DNA from: an uncultured Clostridia bacterium
GTDB taxonomy: Bacteria; Bacillota; Clostridia; TANB77; CAG-508
Reading direction: 5' to 3'
NCBI GenBank assembly: GCA_949077355.1
Contig: CARUQW010000021.1
Coordinates: 17,088-24,722 of the forward strand
Length of the DNA: 7,635 nucleotides
Part shown: positions 1 through 6,500 of the stretch, one piece after another
Layout of the letters: the number at the start of each line of letters is the position of its first letter
Position numbering within the stretch: position 1 is the first letter of the stretch
Notes under the pieces: model-generated
What the model was told of the DNA's origin: nothing
The model's database searches: none
Seen by the model: the letters and a program-made list of their open reading frames with translations, nothing else
Made by a program: the position numbers and the translations under genes

Positions 1-3000
1 TTGTTAATTATGAAGGTAAAGATGTTACAAAAATTAATCTTCAAACAACAGCACCAGTAGAAAATGGAGTTTTAACTCTAAATCATGTAAAAACGATTCA
101 TGCAGATGAAAATACTGAAAAAATAAAAGAGGCAACTGAGTTAAGAAGCAAAGTTGTAGTCAATGGAAAAGAAGTAGAAGCCGTAACAAAACTAGAAAAT
201 GCTACTACAAAAGCAACCTTAGAAGTAAACAAAGAAAGTTTATCAACAGTTGTAGGAAATAATGTGGAAATCAAAGCGATTTTAGCATCAAATGATGAAA
301 AATATGATTTATATAAAAATCCACAAATTGCGGTAGAATTACCAGAAGAAGTAGAAAATATTACAATTAATAGTATGGACATTTTATATGATAATGAATT
401 AAAAATAAAAGATTATCAAGTAAATGGAAGAATGGTAAACATTGCTCTTGAAGGAGAGCAAACACAATACAAAGAAACAGTAGAAGGTGCTACTGTTGTC
501 ATGAATGCAAATATTGATGTTAATCGTAAAGCGACAACCAAAGACGAAGAAATCAAAATGGAATACCAAAATGGTGAAATCGGAAATACAGCGAAAGCAA
601 TTAAAATTGTAGCGCCAACAGATTTGACTCCTATTTATAGCATGCATGATTTAAATGTAGAGACATTAGGACAAGAACAAGCAAAATCAATTCTAATCCA
701 AAGAGGAGCAGAAGAAAAACAAATCGAAACACAAATTGAAATCATTAACAACAACCAAGATGATATCGAAAATGTTAAAATTCTAGGAGAATTCCCAACA
801 GATGTTAATAACAGTAATATGGGAATTGAAGTTATACAAGGAATTCAATTACAAGGAATTGAAAATGCAAAAATTTATTATTCTGAAAATGCAAAAGCAA
901 CAGATGACCTACAAAATTCAGAAAACGGATGGACAGAAGAAATTATAGATAGTAGCAAAGTAAGTAAATATTTGATTGAAATCAATACAATTGCTTCACA
1001 AGGAAGTATACAAGGAACTTATACTTATAAAATACCAGCTAACCTAGAATATAATCAAACAGCTAAAACAAGTTATAAGGTAAAATATACCAATAGTAAC
1101 ACAAAAGTAGAAAGTGAATTAGCATCTACTAATATCGAAATGCAAACTGGTATTGGACCAAAAGCAGAAACAAAATTAATGGCAACAGCAGGAGGAAAAG
1201 AAATTAGTGGCGCTGTAAGAAATGGAGAAGTAATTCGATACAAAATAGAAGTGGCTAATACAGGTTCAGAAGAGATTACAAATGTTAAAGTTACTGGACA
1301 AGTACCAGAAGGTACTACGATGGTGGTACCAGAAGAAGATTATGAATACACAGGGGCTTCTTATTACGAAGAGTTAGAAAATAAAACTTATGAAGCAATT
1401 ATAGAAAATTTGAAACCAGGTGAAGTTGTCTACCAAGAATATGAAGTTAGAGTAAATTCTAATACAGCAAAAGGAACAACACTAAGTAATACAGCAGAAA
1501 TACATTATTTCGATGTAACGAAAAAATCACAAGAAGTAAAAAATGTAACAGAAGTTGGAAACGTAAGAGTTAGTGTAAAACGTATCACAGATAGAAACAT
1601 AGACTTATATACAACTGGAGTTGTACAATATTTTGCTATGATAGAAAATATTTCAAATAAGAAGCAAGAAAATGTTAAAGTACAAACGAACCTTCCAAAA
1701 AACTTAGAAGTAGAAGTATTAACACTATATACAGGAATGGAAAAAGAAGAAGGGGAAGCATATGTAATCGGATTAGAAGAACAAGCAGAAATCCCAGAAA
1801 CAACACAAAAAACAGAAGGAAAAGAACTAAAAACAGAAATATTAAATTATCAAGATGAAATTAATATTGGAGCCTTAGAACCAGGAGAAACTAAAGTTTT
1901 AAGTTACGATATGTTAATTAACAACAAAGATAACAGTAACCAACCAATTGATTTCTCAGTTACTGCTAAATTAGGAAAAGAGCAATATCAATCCAATAGC
2001 TGGAAAGATAATGTAAATAGTATGGAAATAGGAATTTCTATGAAAGCAGAACCATCTAGCCAATACTTAAAAGCAGGAGATGTAGTAGAATACACAATTG
2101 TAGTCGAAAATAAAACTAATACGGATACAACAGGATTAAATATCAAAGATTCTATTCCATCAGCTTTAACCATTCAAAAAATTACGCAAGATGATAAAGA
2201 AATCGAAGGAATTGAGGGAAATGAACTTGACTTACCAATAAGAATGAATGGAAATGCTACTACAACCATTAAAATCGAAGCAGTTGTTAATTACTCTGAG
2301 GGAAGAGTAAAAGCAGAAGCAATTACAAATGTTGCTTATGCAGAAATTTATGGAGAAAAAGTGGCAACTACTTCAGAAATTAATCATATTATCGAAGCAA
2401 ACGGAAAAGCAACTGAACCGGGAAAAGAAGATGACAACAAAGTAGATAATAATGATGTAGCAAAAGGAACAAAAACTATTACTGGTATTGCTTGGTATGA
2501 TGAAAATGCAAATGGACAAAAAGACCAAGGTGAAAAATTATTAAGCAATATTAAAGTAAGATTATTAAATACACAAACTGGAAACTTTGTAAAAGAAGAA
2601 AGTGGAGAAACATTAGAAGCAGTTACGAATGAAAATGGTATTTATGTATTAGATAAAATAGGAAATGGTAAATATATTGTAATTTTTGATTATGATAATT
2701 CACAATATGCATTAACCAAATATCAAGTAGAAGGTGTAGCAGAAGCAGAAAACTCAAATGCCGTAGTAAATGAATTGACAATCGAAGGAGAAAGAAAACA
2801 AGTAGCTTCTACGGATATATTAGAAGTACAAGATAACAATATTGCTAATATTAATATCGGATTCATTAAATTACAAAACTTTGATTTAGAATTAAACAAA
2901 TATGTAAGTAAAATACTAATTCAAAATGCAAAAGGAACAACAGTAAAAGAATACAATAATGAAACAATGGCAAAAGTAGAATTAGATGCTAAAGCAATCA

Positions 3001-3485
3001 ATGGCTCAATGGTTATTATTGAATACAAAATTGATGTAACCAATAAAGGGGAAGTAGAAGGATATGCGAAGAAAATAGCAGATTATGCATCAACAGAATT
3101 AAAATTCAGTTCTGAATTAAACAAAGATTGGTACCAAGTAGGAGATACATTGTATACAGCAAGTTTAGCAAATGAAAAAATCAAGCCAGGAGAAACAAAG
3201 ACAGTTACCTTAACCTTAACAAAAGCAATGACAGAAAATAATACTGGATTGGTAGCTAATACAGCTGAAATTGCAGAAGACTATAATGAATTAGGAATTG
3301 CTGATGGTAATTCTACACCAGGAAATAGAGTAAAAGGGGAAAATGACTTTGGACTAGCAGAAGTAGCATTAAGTATTCGAACTGGTGGAGTTGTATATGT
3401 AAGTATAGCGATTGCAATTGTTGTTGTACTTGCTGGAGCAGCAGTAATTATGATAAAAAAGAGAAAAGAACAAGAGAAAAAATAG
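1..3485 (+). CDS. 5'-partial large surface protein: DUF11-type repeats, SdrD B-like domain, C-terminal membrane anchor
   Basis: The reading frame is open from the first base of the window (complete codons begin at nt 3) to TAG at 3483-3485, giving 1160 visible residues; the true start and signal peptide lie upstream. A GTG at 264 can be read as a start, but the in-frame coding before it has the same composition and domain style and I see no ribosome site there, so it is internal. From N to C there are about five beta-rich DUF11/Ig-like units (nt ~219-575, 654-1148, 1164-1514, 1557-1975, 2019-2378), marked by phrases such as GEVIRYKIEVANTGSEEITN and GDVVEYTIVVENKTN. Then come an SdrD B-like domain (2472-2723), a conserved module (2853-3368), the motif LSIRTGG, a hydrophobic helix and the tail KKRKEQEKK. 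No cysteine is visible. The family role is extracellular: a long fibrous wall- or membrane-anchored protein; its ligand is unknown. It lies 23 bases upstream of a second surface-protein gene, probably in the same operon. Confidence 0.88.
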   Translation, partial: VNYEGKDVTKINLQTTAPVENGVLTLNHVKTIHADENTEKIKEATELRSKVVVNGKEVEAVTKLENATTKATLEVNKESLSTVVGNNVEIKAILASNDEKYDLYKNPQIAVELPEEVENITINSMDILYDNELKIKDYQVNGRMVNIALEGEQTQYKETVEGATVVMNANIDVNRKATTKDEEIKMEYQNGEIGNTAKAIKIVAPTDLTPIYSMHDLNVETLGQEQAKSILIQRGAEEKQIETQIEIINNNQDDIENVKILGEFPTDVNNSNMGIEVIQGIQLQGIENAKIYYSENAKATDDLQNSENGWTEEIIDSSKVSKYLIEINTIASQGSIQGTYTYKIPANLEYNQTAKTSYKVKYTNSNTKVESELASTNIEMQTGIGPKAETKLMATAGGKEISGAVRNGEVIRYKIEVANTGSEEITNVKVTGQVPEGTTMVVPEEDYEYTGASYYEELENKTYEAIIENLKPGEVVYQEYEVRVNSNTAKGTTLSNTAEIHYFDVTKKSQEVKNVTEVGNVRVSVKRITDRNIDLYTTGVVQYFAMIENISNKKQENVKVQTNLPKNLEVEVLTLYTGMEKEEGEAYVIGLEEQAEIPETTQKTEGKELKTEILNYQDEINIGALEPGETKVLSYDMLINNKDNSNQPIDFSVTAKLGKEQYQSNSWKDNVNSMEIGISMKAEPSSQYLKAGDVVEYTIVVENKTNTDTTGLNIKDSIPSALTIQKITQDDKEIEGIEGNELDLPIRMNGNATTTIKIEAVVNYSEGRVKAEAITNVAYAEIYGEKVATTSEINHIIEANGKATEPGKEDDNKVDNNDVAKGTKTITGIAWYDENANGQKDQGEKLLSNIKVRLLNTQTGNFVKEESGETLEAVTNENGIYVLDKIGNGKYIVIFDYDNSQYALTKYQVEGVAEAENSNAVVNELTIEGERKQVASTDILEVQDNNIANINIGFIKLQNFDLELNKYVSKILIQNAKGTTVKEYNNETMAKVELDAKAINGSMVIIEYKIDVTNKGEVEGYAKKIADYASTELKFSSELNKDWYQVGDTLYTASLANEKIKPGETKTVTLTLTKAMTENNTGLVANTAEIAEDYNELGIADGNSTPGNRVKGENDFGLAEVALSIRTGGVVYVSIAIAIVVVLAGAAVIMIKKRKEQEKK
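1164..2378 (+). repeat. Three clearest DUF11-type repeat units in the first protein
   Basis: Units at about 1164-1514, 1557-1975 and 2019-2378 share the DUF11 pattern: a short strand, then a G/Y-[ED]-V-[IV]-x-Y-x-[IV]-x-[VI]-x-N core, a following xxVKVxxxxP-type strand, and later a KPGE or EPGE turn leading to a YE or YD strand. Examples are LKPGEVVYQEYEV (first unit) and LEPGETKVLSYDM (second unit). The units are diverged at protein level and not recognisable as DNA repeats. Looser units with the same flavour precede them (219-575 and 654-1148). DUF11 units are known as tandem beta-sandwich spacers in bacterial surface proteins, so a stalk role is inferred. Confidence 0.65.
2472..2723 (+). 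other. SdrD B-like (Cna-B-type) domain in the first protein
   Basis: Visible residues about 824-907 begin with TITGIAWYDENANGQKDQGE, which fits the SdrD B-like start: G-x-x-W-x-D-x-N-x-[DN]-G-x-x-D-x-x-E followed by the LxNIKVRLL strand. The D/N/D/E positions resemble the calcium-binding loop of SdrD B repeats. The domain continues with TNENGIYVLDKIGNGKYIVIFDY, the usual 'T-x-x-x-G-x-Y-x-[FL]-x-x-[IL]-x-x-G-x-Y' end of the fold. Calcium binding is inferred from the motif only. Confidence 0.75.
2853..3368 (+). repeat. Shared module, copy 1 of 3 (DLxLxK ... SxPGN module)
   Basis: This unit starts with NIGFIKLQNFDLELNKYVSK. It continues with an IEYKIDVTNKGE strand, the KIADYAS motif, a W-x-V/LYTASL segment, KPGETKTVTLTLTK, an NTAEI strand and a terminal STPGNRV loop followed by ND and LAEVAL. 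The same order of motifs occurs twice more in the downstream protein (5339-6058 and 6590-7333). It looks like a specialised DUF11-related beta domain placed just after an SdrD B-like domain. Here it directly precedes the membrane anchor. Confidence 0.7.
3369..3482 (+). other. C-terminal anchor of the first protein: LSIRTGG motif, membrane helix, basic tail
   Basis: Visible residues 1123-1129 are LSIRTGG, followed at once by a hydrophobic helix of about 21 residues (VYVSIAIAIVVV to AVIMI) and KKRKEQEKK. The layout is that of a sortase sorting signal, with TG just before the helix and positive charges at the end. However, the position normally filled by Pro in LPxTG is Ile (S-I-R-T-G). It could be a variant sortase substrate or only a stop-transfer membrane anchor. 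Confidence 0.6.
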
Positions 3486-3492
3486 AGAAAGA

Positions 3493-3500
3493 AAGGAGGT
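3493..3500 (+). promoter_or_regulatory. Strong Shine-Dalgarno for the second gene
   Basis: AAGGAGGT lies in the 23-base gap between the genes. The AGGAGG core at 3494-3499 is nine bases before the ATG at 3509, close to ideal spacing, and this decides the start. No terminator or convincing promoter fits in the gap, so the downstream gene is probably read from the same transcript as the upstream one. Confidence 0.9.
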
Positions 3501-3508
3501 AAAATACA

Positions 3509-3589
3509 ATGAGTAAAATAAAGAAAATAGCAATTAGTGCTATGGTAGGGATGATGACATTATTAGGAATTGCTACAACAGTAAATGCT
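3509..3589 (+). other. Sec signal peptide
   Basis: Residues 1-27 show a basic start (MSKIKK), a hydrophobic core (IAISAMVGMMTLLGIA) and a small-residue cleavage site TVNA before YYVGQ. This is a classical type I signal peptide; no lipobox cysteine is present. It supports export and the chosen start codon. Confidence 0.9.
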
Positions 3590-6500
3590 TATTATGTAGG
3601 ACAAGATATAGATATTAGTTACAATCAATATCTTAACAATGGGAATATCTATTGTGTGGAGCACCATCAGGCATTAAAAGAAAACAATTCTTATACGATT
3701 ATTTCACAAGTAAAAATTGAAGGAAATAAATCAACAGACCATACAGGAAAAACACAAACTAGCTGGCATAATGCGAAATTGGCTTATATCTTATCACAAA
3801 ATAATGGTAGCTCAAAAAGTAGTGGACCAGTAGCCAATGCAATATGGAATTATATGTATACATGGCTAAGAAATGTTGGACAAAACCATGCAGGATTATA
3901 TGCTGGTTTCTCAAATGGTGTAGCAGGTTCTGCAACATCATTAGATACTACATCTAGTAATTATGCAAATAACTTAGGAGATACTACACAAATAAAAGAT
4001 AATACGAATAAAAGTAATATAAAAGTAGTAGCTTATCAAAAAGATAATAATAGTTATATGAGGGTAGGACCATTTAATTGGTCTTTCCCAGGAACGATGC
4101 AAAAGGTAACAGCAGACGACCAAGATGGAAAACAAATTAGTGGACTTTTATACAGTAGTTTTAACGGAAACAATGAATCTTGGTATGGTGTAGATGGAAT
4201 TAAATCAGGAAGAGATTTTTATATCTCTGTACCAATGGATACAAGTATTAGTAAAATTACTAAAATAACAGGGCAAGCAAAAGCAACACAAAAAGGAGTT
4301 AACATTTGGTTCTTACAAGCAAAAGCTGGTTATAAACAAAATCTAATTATTCGAGAGCCATATGAGGCACCAGTTGATATTACAACTACCTTCGATTATA
4401 ACATTTCAACACAAGGACATTTAAAAGTAATTAAAGTAAATAAAGACAACCAGGAATTTAAATTACCAGGAGTAGGATTCTACATTCAACATAAAGAAAC
4501 TGGTAAATATGTAAAACAAGATGGAAACGGAAAAATAAGCTATGTAGAAAAAGCAGAAGCAACCGAATTTATAACAGATAGTAAAGGTGAAATTCTAGTT
4601 AAGAACTTAATTGTAGGAACATATGTAGCTTATGAAACAAAAAATCCAAATTATGGATATGAATTTATAACAGATGGACAGGAAAAAGAAATTGTTGTAG
4701 ATAAAACAACAGACTTTACTATTCCAAATAAGCAAATCTATGTTAAATTATCTGGTTATGTATGGGTAGACAAAGCAGATGGAAAGGGACCAGAAAGAAA
4801 TGACCTATATAAGAATCCAGTAAATGGGGTACAAGATGCAAATGATATACTATTTAATGGAATTACGGTAAGACTAAAAGATAGAACAACAGGACAAACG
4901 GTAATGGAAACCGTAACATCTAAATTAGACCGTTACAAAGATTCTGTTAATGATGGAAATGGTGAATACTTATTTATGGATGTATTAATCGAAAAATTAA
5001 AAGATTATTACATTGAATTCCAATATGATGGATTAACCTATACAAATGTAGTTCCATATATTGAACAAGATCGTGGTTCAAAAGCTGCAGAAAGTGAAGA
5101 AGAAAGAGATAATTTCAATAAGAACTTTAGTGTTGTAGAAGGTGAAAGTAAAAACACAGGATTTACAAGAGATGCCAATGGAAATAGAAAACATGACCTA
5201 TCTTATCATATTGATGAAGTAAAACAAGAAGCAACTTTAATTAACAATGGTCAATATATCATAACAGCCAATACGGATGTACCAGACTATAAAGTAAGAA
5301 ATCACTTTACTTATGGACAAGAAGAAGTAAAATATATCAATCTTGGATTATATGAAAGGTCACAACCAGACATTGCGTTAGGAAAAGACTTAGAGAATGT
5401 TAAGGTAGCAGTCAATGGTTATGAACATACTTATTTCTATCGTCAAAGATATGCAAACCAAGGAGAATATACAGGAACAGGATTTAATGTAGGTGTTAAA
5501 TTCAAAGATAAATATTCAGGTTCTTATACAAGAGCAATTTATAAATCAGATTACGAATACATAAATGAAGAAGAAAAAGATAAAGAATTAAAAGTATACA
5601 TTACTTATGAAATCAAAATGCTACAAGCTAACATCAATTTAAGAGCACGAGTAAATAGTATTGTTGATTATTTTGATAGTAATTATGATATCGTACAAGC
5701 GGGAACAGGTCTAAACGAAAAAGGAGAAATCACAGGAAACTTAGAATATACAACACCAGAAACTTATAATCAAAATTATAAGAAAGTTGTGATTAATAAT
5801 CATACAGACTTAGAACCTCAGAAAGAAAATTCTATTTATGTACAATTTGCTCTAAATAGAGAAGCGGTTATAAAAGTTCTAAATGGAAAAGAAAACTTAG
5901 ATAATGTAGCAGAAGTTAATTCTTACTCAATCTTTGATGCAGAAACAGGAAAAATATATGCTGGAATTGACCACAACTCTAATCCTGGAAATGCTGTACC
6001 AGAAGATAAACAACATGAAAATGATACGGCAACTAGCCCAGCCTTAACATTAGAATTAGCAGATGCAAGAGAAATGGCAGGAAAAGTATTCTTAGATGAA
6101 ACATCAGGAGAATTAATGACAGGAAAAGTTCGTCAAGGTAGTGGAGCCTATGAAGAAGGAGAAAAAGGAATTGAGGGAGTAGACATTACGCTTACGGAAA
6201 ATACAGGAAGCGGAAAAGTATATACAGCCAAAACAGATGCCAATGGAGATTTCTTTATTGCCAATTATATACCAGGTGATTACACACTAACTTATACATG
6301 GGGTGATAAGACTTATACGGTACAAGATTACAAAGGAACCATTTATGATAGTACAAGAGACCAAAATAATAAAAACTGGTATAAGGAAAATGTTGAAACT
6401 AGATTAAGTGATGCAATGGATAATTACCAAATGAGATTAAAAATCGATGACGAAATAAAGAAAATAACAAATGGAACAACGACAACCAAAGAGAAAATGG

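Noticed and set aside
98..382. Minus-strand reading frames within the two genes (such as 98-382, 399-647, 1988-2173, 3759-3941, 6399-6641)
   Set aside because: They lie wholly inside well-supported + strand coding sequence, have no ribosome sites worth noting, and their Ser/Phe/Ile-rich translations are what A-rich coding strands give in reverse.
3465..3484. A-rich runs near the end of the first gene as a slippage or phase-variation site
   Set aside because: The runs are at most six As and similar runs are scattered all over this AT-rich sequence; slippage here would change only the last basic residues.
264..3485. GTG at 264 as the real start of the first gene
   Set aside because: The frame is open with the same coding style back to the window edge, no ribosome site precedes 264, and no signal peptide follows it although the protein is clearly a surface protein.
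2472..6307. DNA-level tandem repeats or a CRISPR-like array behind the repeated domains
   Set aside because: The repeats are visible only at protein level and are well diverged; no regularly spaced identical DNA units are present.
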